From positions 558,001-622,000 of the forward strand of contig NZ_QRGD01000002.1 in the NCBI RefSeq assembly GCF_003449015.1: a DNA stretch of 64,000 nucleotides. Direction: 5' to 3'. The notes under the pieces were generated by a model. That model was not told where the DNA came from, searched no databases, and was given only the letters and a program-made list of their open reading frames with translations. Every line of letters starts with the position of its first letter. Position 1 is the stretch's first letter. This document shows positions 26,402 through 35,278 of this stretch, piece by piece. The position numbers and the translations under genes were made by a program. The stretch is from Aureibaculum luteum (GTDB taxonomy: Bacteria; Bacteroidota; Bacteroidia; Flavobacteriales; Flavobacteriaceae).

Positions 26402-27562
26402 TTAGTACGCCATTTTTACAATTTTTTCAACCTTGTCAGGTGATAACGTTTTATACTCACCTAAACCTAACCAACCACGATCTGTAAAACGTTGTGCTAT
26501 TTTTTCAGCAGTACCTTCATAATCTTTAGTGTAGTCAGATAATTTCGTATCAATACCTAATTGATGAAAAAAGTCAACTGTTTTTTCAATTGCAGCATAC
26601 GCTTTATCATCGATACTTCCTTCCGTTATATTCCAAACACGTTCACCATATTGTGCTAATTTTTCTTTTTTAGCCTCAAAATTATACTTGTAATGACTAG
26701 GTGCAATTACCGCCAAAGTACGTGCATGATCTATACCAAACAAAGCTGTAAGTTCGTGCCCCATAGCATGAACGGCCCAATCGCTTGGTACTCCTTGTTG
26801 TATTAATCCGTTTAAGGCCATCGTACAACTCCACATAAAATTAGAAGCGGCGTCATAGTCCGTTGGATCTTTCATTACTTTAGGTGCCACTTCTACTAAT
26901 GTTTGTAAAATACTTTCAGCAAAACGATCTTGAAGTAATGCACCTACCGAATAGGTTAAGTATTGTTCTAACACATGTGTAAACGAATCTGCTAAACCAT
27001 TTGCCAATTGACGTGTTGGAATTGAAGCAATAACTTGAGGGTCTAATATTGAAAATATAGGAAATAAGCCTGGACCGCCCATTGCCAATTTCTCTTTGGT
27101 TTCAGATCTCGTAATAACAGAACCAGAGTTCATTTCAGAACCTGTTGCAGGTAATGTTAACACTGTACCAAAAGGCATTCCTTTTTCTGTTCTGATACTT
27201 TTAGATAAAATATCCCAAGGGGTATCACCTTCATATAAAGCAGCCGCAGATAAAAATTTGGTACCATCAATAACAGAACCACCACCAACGGCTAATAAAT
27301 AAGTGATTTTCTCCTCTTTTATTACTTTCAATGCCTTCAATAATACAGCATATTCTGGATTGGCAGGTATACCACCAAACTCAATCATATCTACATCTGC
27401 TAATGCCGATGTTACTTGTTCGTAAATACCATTTTTCTTTATACTTCCTCCACCATAGAGTAATAATACTTTGGCATCTTGAGGAATTTCATTTTTTAGT
27501 TTTTCTATTGAACCTTTCCCAAAAATAATTTTGGTAGGATTTCTAAATTCAAAATTGTTCAT
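26402..27562 (-). CDS. iron-containing alcohol dehydrogenase (YqhD-like aldehyde reductase)
   Basis: A 386-residue group III alcohol dehydrogenase, length as in YqhD (387). NAD(P)-binding features are YGGGSIKKNG and AVGGGSVIDGTK; metal ligands lie in GLADSFTHVLEQYL and HAMGHELTALFGIDHARTLA. YqhD-type enzymes reduce short and lipid-derived aldehydes with NADPH. It is the fifth gene of the operon (12-nt gap from the enone reductase, 31 nt to the PfpI gene), consistent with a reactive-aldehyde response. Confidence 0.92.
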   Translation of the reverse strand: MNNFEFRNPTKIIFGKGSIEKLKNEIPQDAKVLLLYGGGSIKKNGIYEQVTSALADVDMIEFGGIPANPEYAVLLKALKVIKEEKITYLLAVGGGSVIDGTKFLSAAALYEGDTPWDILSKSIRTEKGMPFGTVLTLPATGSEMNSGSVITRSETKEKLAMGGPGLFPIFSILDPQVIASIPTRQLANGLADSFTHVLEQYLTYSVGALLQDRFAESILQTLVEVAPKVMKDPTDYDAASNFMWSCTMALNGLIQQGVPSDWAVHAMGHELTALFGIDHARTLAVIAPSHYKYNFEAKKEKLAQYGERVWNITEGSIDDKAYAAIEKTVDFFHQLGIDTKLSDYTKDYEGTAEKIAQRFTDRGWLGLGEYKTLSPDKVEKIVKMAY

Positions 27563-27574
27563 CTTCTTATTTTT

Positions 27575-28573
27575 TTAAATTTTTACAATCATTTTTCCTT
27601 TGTTTTTACCTTCAAATAAATCGATAAAAGCTTGGGGTATATTATCAAAACCATCTACAATAGTTTCTGTATATGTCAACTTACCATCAGCTAACCATGT
27701 TGACAATTGTTTCATGGCTTCTGGAAATTTATCCGCATAGTTAGAAACAATAAAGCCTTGCATTAACGCACTGTTTTTCACTAAGAAAGGTTGTACACTA
27801 ATACTTTTAGGCAATTCTTTGTTATTATAAACAGAAATCGCTCCACAAATAATCATTCGTGCAAAGCGGTTAATGTTGAAAAGAACGGCATCTGAAATAG
27901 GACCGCCAACATTATCGAAATAGATATCTACACCGTTTGGTGCTGCTTTTGCAATGTCTGCTTTCATATCTTTACTGGTGTTGTAATTGATACCCGCATC
28001 AAAACCAAATTTGTTTTTCAGCATTTCTATTTTTTCATCTGTACCTGCAATACCGATTACCGTTAGACCTAGAATTTTTCCTATTTGTCCTACCACACTA
28101 CCTACAGCACCAGCAGCACCTGAAACGACTAATGTTTCTCCTGCTTTAGGTTTACCAATTTGTTCTAAACCTAAATAGGCAGTTAAACCGGTCATTCCTA
28201 AAACACCTAGATACGTACTTAAAGGAGCTTTTGAACCATCAACTTTTAATAAGCCATCACCATTAGAAACTTGTTTGGTTTTCCATGCTAACATTCCTGA
28301 AACAAAATCACCTACTGCAAAATTTTTATTCTTAGATGCAATTACTTTAGCAATAACACCTGATTGTATGGGTTTGTTTAATTCAAAAGATGGAACGTAT
28401 GATTTAGCAGCACTCATTCTTCCTCGTAAATAAGGATCTACAGAAACGTATGTTGTTTCTAAAAGTAGTTCGCCTTCTTTTATATTTAAATCAGATTCCT
28501 CTGTAATAAATTCAAAATCTGACATTGAAGGTGTTCCTTCTGGTCTGTTTTTTAATAAAATTGTTTTTATCAT
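27575..28573 (-). CDS. NADP-dependent medium-chain reductase (CurA/leukotriene-B4-dehydrogenase type)
   Basis: A 332-residue zinc-independent MDR enzyme. Family landmarks: YVSVDPYLRGRMS near the N-terminus, VLGMTGLTAYLGL, the Rossmann loop SGAAGAVGSVVGQIGK and DVYFDNVGG-like DIYFDNVGG. These enzymes reduce alpha,beta-unsaturated carbonyls. Fourth gene of the operon (12-nt gap after the nitroreductase). Confidence 0.9.
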   Translation of the reverse strand: MIKTILLKNRPEGTPSMSDFEFITEESDLNIKEGELLLETTYVSVDPYLRGRMSAAKSYVPSFELNKPIQSGVIAKVIASKNKNFAVGDFVSGMLAWKTKQVSNGDGLLKVDGSKAPLSTYLGVLGMTGLTAYLGLEQIGKPKAGETLVVSGAAGAVGSVVGQIGKILGLTVIGIAGTDEKIEMLKNKFGFDAGINYNTSKDMKADIAKAAPNGVDIYFDNVGGPISDAVLFNINRFARMIICGAISVYNNKELPKSISVQPFLVKNSALMQGFIVSNYADKFPEAMKQLSTWLADGKLTYTETIVDGFDNIPQAFIDLFEGKNKGKMIVKI

Positions 28574-28585
28574 GATCGTTTTTTT

Positions 28586-29218
28586 TTATTCTATTACAGT
28601 CACTAAATCTCCCATAGGTTTTCTAACCTTTTCAAGATTTACCAACCAATCTTCATCTTGTTTTCTGTACCCTAATGGTAACATTACAGCACTACGTAAT
28701 CCTTTTTCTCTTAAGCCTAAAATCTCATCTACAGCAGCAGGATCAAAACCTTCTAATGGTGTCGCATCAACACCTTCAAATGCCGCAGCAATAATAGCTT
28801 GTGAAAATGCGATATATGCTTGTTTGGCAGCGTGGTTAAAGTTTTCTTCCGCATCTTTTTGTGGATAGGTACTTAGTAGCATTTTACGATAATTTTCCCA
28901 TCCTTCATTTTTAAATCCACGAATATCATTTGTAAGATCGAACATATAGTTGATTCTACCTTCTGTATAAGTATCCCAAGCAGCAAAAATAAGTAGGTGA
29001 GAGCAGTCTGTTATCACAGATTGATTCCATGCTACAGGTCTTATTTTTTCTTTAAGAGCCTGATTTTTAATAACAATTATTTCGAAAGGTTGTAAACCAC
29101 TAGAGGTCGGTGCTAAACGAGCTGCTTCTAATATTCGTTCTATTTTGTCTTCTGCTACTTTCTCACCATTCATTGCTTTTGCAGCATATCTCCAATTTAA
29201 TTTGTCTAATAATTCCAT
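28586..29218 (-). CDS. nitroreductase / NAD(P)H-dependent FMN oxidoreductase
   Basis: A 210-residue flavoprotein of the NfsB-type nitroreductase fold. Visible: NWRYAAKAMNG (FMN phosphate contact), LEAARLAPTSSGLQPFEIIVI, and near the C-terminus LGLREKGLRSAVMLPLGYR. Typical substrates are quinones and nitroaromatics. Third gene of the TetR-controlled operon with 18-nt and 12-nt gaps on either side. Confidence 0.9.
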   Translation of the reverse strand: MELLDKLNWRYAAKAMNGEKVAEDKIERILEAARLAPTSSGLQPFEIIVIKNQALKEKIRPVAWNQSVITDCSHLLIFAAWDTYTEGRINYMFDLTNDIRGFKNEGWENYRKMLLSTYPQKDAEENFNHAAKQAYIAFSQAIIAAAFEGVDATPLEGFDPAAVDEILGLREKGLRSAVMLPLGYRKQDEDWLVNLEKVRKPMGDLVTVIE

Positions 29219-29236
29219 TTAATTAATTTTTATTTA

Positions 29237-29899
29237 CTATTTTTTTGCTAATTTTTTAATATCGTCTGAAGTAATTATTACTTCTGCATTACTTGTTCTA
29301 TTTGCTAAATTCAACATTGCCTGTGCAATGCTTTCTGGATTTATAATTTTATATTGTTTAAATTTCCCAATAAATAAAGGTTGTATAATTTTAAAAACAA
29401 CCAAACTCACTTTTTCTAATATTCTTCTTTCTTTTCGTTCTCCACCAATTAAGGAAGGGCGTAAAATATAGGTATGTATTATATTTTGCTCTAACACATC
29501 ATGTTCCATTTCGCCTTTTGTTCTATTATAAAACACACTACTTTCTTTATTTGCTCCCATAGCTGATATCACTAAAAAAGTAGTAATATTATTCTCTTTT
29601 GAAAGCTTTGCCGCTGCCACCGGAATTCCATAATCTATTTGTTTATATAATTCTTTGTCAGGTGTTTTTTTAGCCGTTGTACCAATACAACAATACACTT
29701 CATCTCCTTTAAAGTCTTCTTTAAACTGTTCTAAGTTTAAAAGGTCTCCTACAAATTGGGTTACTTTATTAGGTAAACCTTCGATCTTAGTACGAGAAAA
29801 CAATTTGATAGTATTATACCTAGTATCCTCCATTAATTTATGAAGTAAAATGTTACCAGTTAAACCGGTAGCTCCTATTAGTATCGCTGTTTTTTTCAT
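29237..29899 (-). CDS. NAD(P)H-binding SDR-like protein (HTATIP2/NmrA type)
   Basis: A 220-residue atypical short-chain dehydrogenase: Rossmann motif IGATGLTGNILL at the N-terminus, VYCCIGTT, FLVISAMGANKES and a YNRTKGEME segment with the Y-x-x-x-K pair, then YILRPSLIGGERKE. Related proteins sense or reduce redox cofactors. Second gene of the operon, 12 nt behind tetR. Confidence 0.85.
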   Translation of the reverse strand: MKKTAILIGATGLTGNILLHKLMEDTRYNTIKLFSRTKIEGLPNKVTQFVGDLLNLEQFKEDFKGDEVYCCIGTTAKKTPDKELYKQIDYGIPVAAAKLSKENNITTFLVISAMGANKESSVFYNRTKGEMEHDVLEQNIIHTYILRPSLIGGERKERRILEKVSLVVFKIIQPLFIGKFKQYKIINPESIAQAMLNLANRTSNAEVIITSDDIKKLAKK

Positions 29900-29911
29900 T
29901 TGATCATTTTA

Positions 29912-30493
29912 TTAACACTCTTTTATGCTACTCCACGCTGATTGATAGGCTTCTTCAATATGTGTTTTATCCAATTGAAATGCTCCTCGCTTTTGAATCA
30001 TCATTAAAAAGGATAATGGATTTATCGAATAGGCATATAAAAGGTAATCAGAAATGTTTTTAATAATTCCTTCTTTTTTTCCTTTCTCCCATAGGTCGAG
30101 TAGGGGTTGCAAATGTTTAATTCCTTCTTGTCTACTCGGTTCATCAATCATTGGAGTATTATCACACTGTGCTAAAAACATGGCGTTTTCACATTCTTTA
30201 AGCTTGAAATCTGCAATCCGCTTCCAGATCAATTCAAAACCTTCTTCCACAGACATATCTTCTTTGTAAGTTGCAAATGCATAATCCGTGTATTCAGATT
30301 TTACTTTTAAATAGGTTTGATTTACAAGATCTTGCTTGTTTTCAAAATAAATATAAATGGTAGCCGGTGATACATTTGCCATTTTAGCAATTTTACTCAT
30401 AGGTGTTGCGTGAAAACCATTATTATTCACCAACTCAATAGTTGCCTTAATGAGAGCATTTTGCTTATCTATACTTTTCTGAAGTTTAGCCAT
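29912..30493 (-). CDS. TetR/AcrR-family repressor
   Basis: A 193-residue regulator with an N-terminal TetR helix-turn-helix (residues 8-55: ALIKATIELVNNNGFHATPMSKIAK, read as ATIELVNNNGFHATPMSKIA, then VSPATIYIYFENKQDLV) and a ligand-binding helical C-terminus. It is the first gene of the operon it probably represses. A perfect dyad AATGAA-CA-TTCATT overlaps the promoter 37 nt upstream of its start, in the position for autorepression. The ligand is likely an electrophile or aldehyde, judging from the genes behind it. Confidence 0.92.
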   Translation of the reverse strand: MAKLQKSIDKQNALIKATIELVNNNGFHATPMSKIAKMANVSPATIYIYFENKQDLVNQTYLKVKSEYTDYAFATYKEDMSVEEGFELIWKRIADFKLKECENAMFLAQCDNTPMIDEPSRQEGIKHLQPLLDLWEKGKKEGIIKNISDYLLYAYSINPLSFLMMIQKRGAFQLDKTHIEEAYQSAWSSIKEC

Positions 30494-30512
30494 GATATAT
30501 TTAATTATGGGA

Positions 30513-30543
30513 CAAAGCTATGAAAAAAGAATGAACATTCATT
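30513..30543 (-). promoter_or_regulatory. tetR operon promoter with TetR operator
   Basis: Minus-strand -7 element TAGCTTTG (30513-30520), and 9 bp upstream of it the dyad AATGAA-CA-TTCATT (30530-30543). A repressor bound there would cover the -33 region. The leader to the tetR ATG is short. Confidence 0.65.
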
Positions 30544-30659
30544 TTTATTAATAAATATTTAACATTATAGAACATTATTGCGTCATCATACAAATAGGCT
30601 ATTGTCTATATCTCATAATTTAACAGTAAAACTTCAATTCAAACTTATTTTAATATTCC

Positions 30660-30667
30660 TATATTTG
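30660..30667 (+). promoter_or_regulatory. -7 element TATATTTG
   Basis: TATATTTG, exact match to TAnnTTTG, 18 nt before the AraC-type regulator start; no -33 element identified. Confidence 0.45.
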
Positions 30668-30685
30668 GTTTTTTAATTATTTACG

Positions 30686-31735
30686 ATGGCTTTTGACAAC
30701 CCAATACTGTTTTTTATCTGTTCTATTGGGGTCTTTAATGGATTTTTAGCCAGTTTCTATTTCCTTTTCTTTAGTAATCAGAAACGTGTACAGAATTTCT
30801 TTTTTGGACTCTTGCTTTCAATGCTTAGTCTTAGAATAGGAAAGTCTGTTTATATTCTTTTTACAGAACGCATTGAGCGTGATTTACTAATTTCTCAAAT
30901 TGGTTTATCCGCATGTTTTTTAATTGGAATATCTTTGTTTTACTATTTAAAGTCGTCCGTAGAAAACAGAAAAACCATACCACAAACTTGGAAAATACAC
31001 TATTTAATTCTTGCCATTGTTGTTATTTTAATAGGTATAATATTGCCTTATAGAACCAATGTAGATTTTTGGCATCAGTATTTTATTCATTTTATTTATG
31101 GGGTTTGGGGTATTTATATCTTATTATCTGCTTTTATTTTAAGAGACATCTTTCAAAAGCTATTACAAAAGAATGAAAAATGTACTACTTCAGAATTGTG
31201 GTTAGTAGCTGTTTTTATTGGAAATGTATTGATCTTTTCAGCCTATATTATAGGTTATTTCTATCTCTATTTAATAGGAACCATTACCTTCTCTGTAGTC
31301 TTTTATGGATTACTCATCTTTTTATTATTTAAAAACAATCGTGAAAATGTATTTCAAGATATTCCAGAAAAATATGCTGCTAAAAAAATAGAAGATGATA
31401 AAGCCAAATCTTTAACAGTTGCTTTGCATCAGATTATGCTAAAAGAACAATTTCATAAAAATACCAATGTAAAATTAAAAGACATTGCTGACGCATTAGA
31501 CATTTCTTCACATAAATTATCGCAATTATTAAATGATAATTTAGGTAAAAGCTTCGCTTTATTTATAAATGAATATAGAATCGAAGAAGCCAAACAACTA
31601 CTCCTAGAAAACAAACAATACACGTTAGAAGCCATTGGTTTTGAGGCGGGTTTCTCGTCGAAATCCACATTTTACGCCACCTTTAAGAAGATTAATGGTC
31701 AAACACCTTCCGAATTTAAAAAGCAATTTTCTTAG
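30686..31735 (+). CDS. membrane-bound AraC-family transcriptional regulator
   Basis: A 349-residue protein with about seven N-terminal transmembrane helices (residues 5-220) and a C-terminal AraC/XylS DNA-binding domain (about 250-349): NVKLKDIADALDISSHKLSQLLND and the second helix-turn-helix AGFSSKSTFYATFKKINGQTPSEFKK (cited as GFSSKSTFYATFKK). This membrane-plus-HTH layout is common in Bacteroidota. It is divergent from the TetR operon and may regulate it or the NTF2/Nudix-DUF5916 pair downstream. Confidence 0.9.
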   Translation: MAFDNPILFFICSIGVFNGFLASFYFLFFSNQKRVQNFFFGLLLSMLSLRIGKSVYILFTERIERDLLISQIGLSACFLIGISLFYYLKSSVENRKTIPQTWKIHYLILAIVVILIGIILPYRTNVDFWHQYFIHFIYGVWGIYILLSAFILRDIFQKLLQKNEKCTTSELWLVAVFIGNVLIFSAYIIGYFYLYLIGTITFSVVFYGLLIFLLFKNNRENVFQDIPEKYAAKKIEDDKAKSLTVALHQIMLKEQFHKNTNVKLKDIADALDISSHKLSQLLNDNLGKSFALFINEYRIEEAKQLLLENKQYTLEAIGFEAGFSSKSTFYATFKKINGQTPSEFKKQFS

Positions 31736-31835
31736 TTTTTTATCCGAATTTATAATTCTGGACACCTCATTTATAATCCCTCACTACTTTTTTCTACTGA
31801 TTATAGAGATTTGACAAAATCTTCAAAAATCTATT

Positions 31836-32762
31836 ATGAAAATTAACATTTTACTATTTACCGTCTTCATTACATTTCAATTTGCCCCTGCACAATCAGA
31901 ATTAGCCGCTGTTGAAAAACCACTTCAAAATTATATGGAAGGTAGTTCCTATAATAAACCAGAATTATTAGAAAGTGCATTTACAGAAAATGCCACCTTG
32001 TATTTAACAGGTAGAGATGGTGAATTTAAATTGTATAGCCCTAAAGAATATGTAAGTTTTTTTAAGAATGCAGCAAAAGGAACATTTAATGGTCGTTATG
32101 CTAAAGTTTTGGGAATAGAAGTTTCAAAGGATATTGCAACCGCTAAAGTTGAAATATCCTTTCCTGAAAAAAACATGCTTTATATCGACTTGTTCTTACT
32201 AAAGAAATTTGATGCCGGTTGGAAAATAATTAGTAAAACGGCTACAAGAACAGATGATAACGATCAGAAAGAAGAAAAAACAGAAATTAATAGTCCTGTT
32301 ATAAGATTAACAATTTTAAATGATAAAAATGAAATTTTAATTAGAAAAACCAAGTATGGATGGATGACACCAGCACACCGTTTTTACAGTAAACAGAATA
32401 TTAATCGAGTTTTAGACAGTATGGCTACTAATTATGGTGTCACTATCAAGGATATAGAGCTTGCAGGCATGTTTACCTATAAATACACATTTAAAGATAA
32501 GGCGGACACACGTCAATTTTATGTTGCTAAATACAAATCTGGCACCATTAAATCTATAAAAGATGAAGATCTCTTCTGGTTACCAAAAGATGAAGCTATA
32601 AAAAAACTTGATTCTACAGTTTCTTCATTGGGATTAATGACAAATCAAATTTTAGAATACCCAAATACACTTTGGGGTGGTTCATTTATTCTAGATAAGG
32701 TAGATGGAAAACTTCAATCAAAGGTTGAGGAAAAGTTTTATCCATTAAGAAAGGAGTTATAG
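31836..32762 (+). CDS. secreted NTF2-like / degenerate Nudix-like fusion
   Basis: A 308-residue exported protein: Sec signal (1-19), an NTF2-like (nuclear transport factor 2, lumazine-binding type) domain at about 25-140 (KPLQNYMEGSSYNKPELLESAF, cited as NYMEGSSYNKPELLESAF), a linker rich in D/E/K, then a C-terminal region (about 155-300) with the strand pattern of a Nudix fold (VIRLTILNDKNEILIRK, GWMTPAHRF, AGMFTYKYTF, FWLPKDEAIKKL) but without the REUxEE catalytic signature. It is thus probably a non-catalytic binding domain. It is followed after 1 nt by the DUF5916 gene. Confidence 0.65.
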   Translation: MKINILLFTVFITFQFAPAQSELAAVEKPLQNYMEGSSYNKPELLESAFTENATLYLTGRDGEFKLYSPKEYVSFFKNAAKGTFNGRYAKVLGIEVSKDIATAKVEISFPEKNMLYIDLFLLKKFDAGWKIISKTATRTDDNDQKEEKTEINSPVIRLTILNDKNEILIRKTKYGWMTPAHRFYSKQNINRVLDSMATNYGVTIKDIELAGMFTYKYTFKDKADTRQFYVAKYKSGTIKSIKDEDLFWLPKDEAIKKLDSTVSSLGLMTNQILEYPNTLWGGSFILDKVDGKLQSKVEEKFYPLRKEL

Positions 32763-32763
32763 G

Positions 32764-34923
32764 ATGAAGTATTTTTTAACAGCTTTTGTTTCGTTATTAT
32801 GTTTTAGTGCATTTGCACAAATATCAACCATTAAATTTATAGATACTATTATTAAAGTTGACGGACAGTTTAACGAAGGTGTTTGGCAACAATTACCAGA
32901 ACATACGGGATTTTATAATTATTTACCTACAGATGTTGGTTTGGCAAAAAATCAAACAGTGGTAAAGCTATTTCATAATGGTGAGTTTTTATATGTGAGT
33001 GCTATTTATAAAGATTCAACAGAAGTAACACAAGTTAGCACATTAAAAAGAGATGTATCTATTTTTAATAGTGATTCCTTTATCATGATATTAGATACAC
33101 AAAATCAAGAACAAAACGGATATTTCTTTGCGGTCAATTCGCTAGGTAATCAAACAGACGGTTTGGTAGGGCGTGTAAATGGTGGTTATGATCTAAGCTT
33201 TAGTTGGAATGCCATTTGGCAGTCGAAAGCTCTTTTAAATGGAAAGCATAAGCAATATGAAATCGCCATTCCTTTAAAATCTTTAAATTTTAATAGTGAC
33301 AATTCAACTTTTGGGATTCAATTTTATGTTAGAGATGTTAAAAATAATTCTTGGACCATTCTAAAAAATGTAAAAAGGAATTATGCCAATTTTGACTTGC
33401 GTTTTACGGAAAAATTCCGAGTAGATAATCTTCCTAAAAAATCGGCTTCACGTTTTGCCGTAACACCTTCAATAACGGTAAATTATCAAAATAAAGTTAC
33501 TGACAATACAGAAGAAACCAATTTTAAACCCAGTTTAGACGTACAATACAATCTCACTTCATCATTAAAGTTAGATGCTACTGTAAATCCTGATTTTTCA
33601 CAGATTGATGTAGATCAACAAGTGACCAACCTAACCAGATTTGAAGTCAACTTTCCAGAACAACGTAACTTTTTTCTAGAAAACTCTGATTTATTTTCAA
33701 ATTTAGGGGTTGATGGCGTAAATCCGTTTTATTCCAGAAGGGTAGGAGCTAATAATCCCATTCAGTTCGGATTAAAACTATCAGGAAACATATCTCCAAA
33801 AACCAGAATTGGGGTATTAGATGTGCAAACAGATTCAGAAAATGACAATCCCTCACAAAATTTTGGGGCATTGGTGGCAGAATATCAATTATCTAGAAAT
33901 TTCACAACTACGGGCTTTCTCATTAACCGACAAGAAACGGATGGTTTTGAATTTATAAATGATTATAACCGTGTTACGGGGCTCAATCTAAACTACAAAT
34001 CAGACAATAATAAATGGTTGGGTTTGGCCAATGTGGGTAAAAGTTTTAATGATGATTTTGCTAATGATAATAGTTTCTACAACGCCGGAATCTGGTTTAA
34101 TAAACGAGGTTTAAGTGCCAATGCCAGCATAAAAAATGTAGGTAAAAACTATATTACAGATATTGGTTTTACGCCTAGATTGTATCATTATGATGCTATC
34201 AATGACTTAATAATCAGAACAGGCTATACTGAAGCAAGCACAGGCATAGAATATGAAAAGTTTTATAAAAGTTCTAGCAAGATAAATTCTATACGTGTCG
34301 TTAACTTTAGCAACAATACCTATTTTGATGAAAATGGCAATTTAGATCAATCTTCATTTTTTTTAAACTCTGCGGTATTTTTTAAAAACCTTTCTGCCAT
34401 TTACTATGTGTTTAATTACGATTATATCGATTTAAATTATGGTTTTGACCCTTTAGGAAATGGAAATTCCTTAACTCCGGGTGAATACCGTTTCGGAATA
34501 TTAAAAATAGGTTACAACTCCGCTAACAACCAAAAATTAAGATATCGCATTAATATACAACGAGGAACTTATTATAGCGGAAAAAGAACCGTTGCAGGGG
34601 CGTATTTAAACTACCAGTTATTGCCATTTGCCAATTTAGAATTTTCTTATGATATTAACAACATAGATTTGAATGACTTAGGCAAAGAAACGTTTCATTT
34701 AACCCGTTTTACAGGAGAAGTATTTTTTAACAACAGACTCAATTGGACTACCTATTTACAATACAATACCCAACGCGATAATTTTAATATTAACAGCCGT
34801 TTACAATGGGAATACAAACCTCTTTCTTATATTTATTTGGTAGTTTCTGATAATTATAACCAAGACATTACCCGTAAAAATTTGGGCATTGCCTTTAAAA
34901 TGAACTATCGATTTGATTTTTAG
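32764..34923 (+). CDS. DUF5916 outer-membrane protein with CBM9-like domain
   Basis: A 719-residue exported protein: signal peptide (1-19, FSAFA), a carbohydrate-binding CBM9-like beta-sandwich (about 25-215; IIKVDGQFNEGVWQQLPE, FIMILDTQNQEQNGYFF), then a DUF5916 region starting at FPEQRNFFLENSDLF and running to a terminal aromatic beta-strand ending in F (MNYRFDF), typical of an outer-membrane beta-barrel recognised by BAM. Probably a surface protein for glycan or particle handling. Coupled to the NTF2/Nudix-like gene. Confidence 0.88.
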   Translation: MKYFLTAFVSLLCFSAFAQISTIKFIDTIIKVDGQFNEGVWQQLPEHTGFYNYLPTDVGLAKNQTVVKLFHNGEFLYVSAIYKDSTEVTQVSTLKRDVSIFNSDSFIMILDTQNQEQNGYFFAVNSLGNQTDGLVGRVNGGYDLSFSWNAIWQSKALLNGKHKQYEIAIPLKSLNFNSDNSTFGIQFYVRDVKNNSWTILKNVKRNYANFDLRFTEKFRVDNLPKKSASRFAVTPSITVNYQNKVTDNTEETNFKPSLDVQYNLTSSLKLDATVNPDFSQIDVDQQVTNLTRFEVNFPEQRNFFLENSDLFSNLGVDGVNPFYSRRVGANNPIQFGLKLSGNISPKTRIGVLDVQTDSENDNPSQNFGALVAEYQLSRNFTTTGFLINRQETDGFEFINDYNRVTGLNLNYKSDNNKWLGLANVGKSFNDDFANDNSFYNAGIWFNKRGLSANASIKNVGKNYITDIGFTPRLYHYDAINDLIIRTGYTEASTGIEYEKFYKSSSKINSIRVVNFSNNTYFDENGNLDQSSFFLNSAVFFKNLSAIYYVFNYDYIDLNYGFDPLGNGNSLTPGEYRFGILKIGYNSANNQKLRYRINIQRGTYYSGKRTVAGAYLNYQLLPFANLEFSYDINNIDLNDLGKETFHLTRFTGEVFFNNRLNWTTYLQYNTQRDNFNINSRLQWEYKPLSYIYLVVSDNYNQDITRKNLGIAFKMNYRFDF

Positions 34924-35278
34924 ATTCTCCGGAACCTTAGACTTCGAATATAAAAAACAGTATAAAAACCAACAGGGTTTTCCTACTATAATTTAGTTTT
35001 TTTTCTTTTTTAAATTTCTTTTGAAATACTTATTTAGTAACTTCATGAAACAGGTAAAGCATTTATAAAAAAAACATTCAAAGGAGAATAGTGATATGAG
35101 TTTTTAATAAAAAAAAATTAAATTTACAACGATTAATAGATTAACTATTTTTATTGAGTCTATTCAAATTAGACTATAAATTACCAATTGAACAGAGGCA
35201 ATAGAAAATGGTTTACATGTTATTATAAGTTTTATAAACAGTAACTTTGAACGTCAGATAAAACAAACTAAAGTTTAA
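34924..35278. other. 355-nt intergenic region
   Basis: Holds no open frame that looks coding. A weak hairpin AAAACC/GGTTTT (34965-34981) after the DUF5916 stop may help termination, and a -7 element for the DUF2130 gene lies near its end. Nothing else recognised. Confidence 0.5.
35242..35249 (+). promoter_or_regulatory. -7 element TAACTTTG
   Basis: TAACTTTG is an exact TAnnTTTG match, 31 nt before the ATG of the DUF2130 gene; no TTG at usual -33 spacing. Confidence 0.45.
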
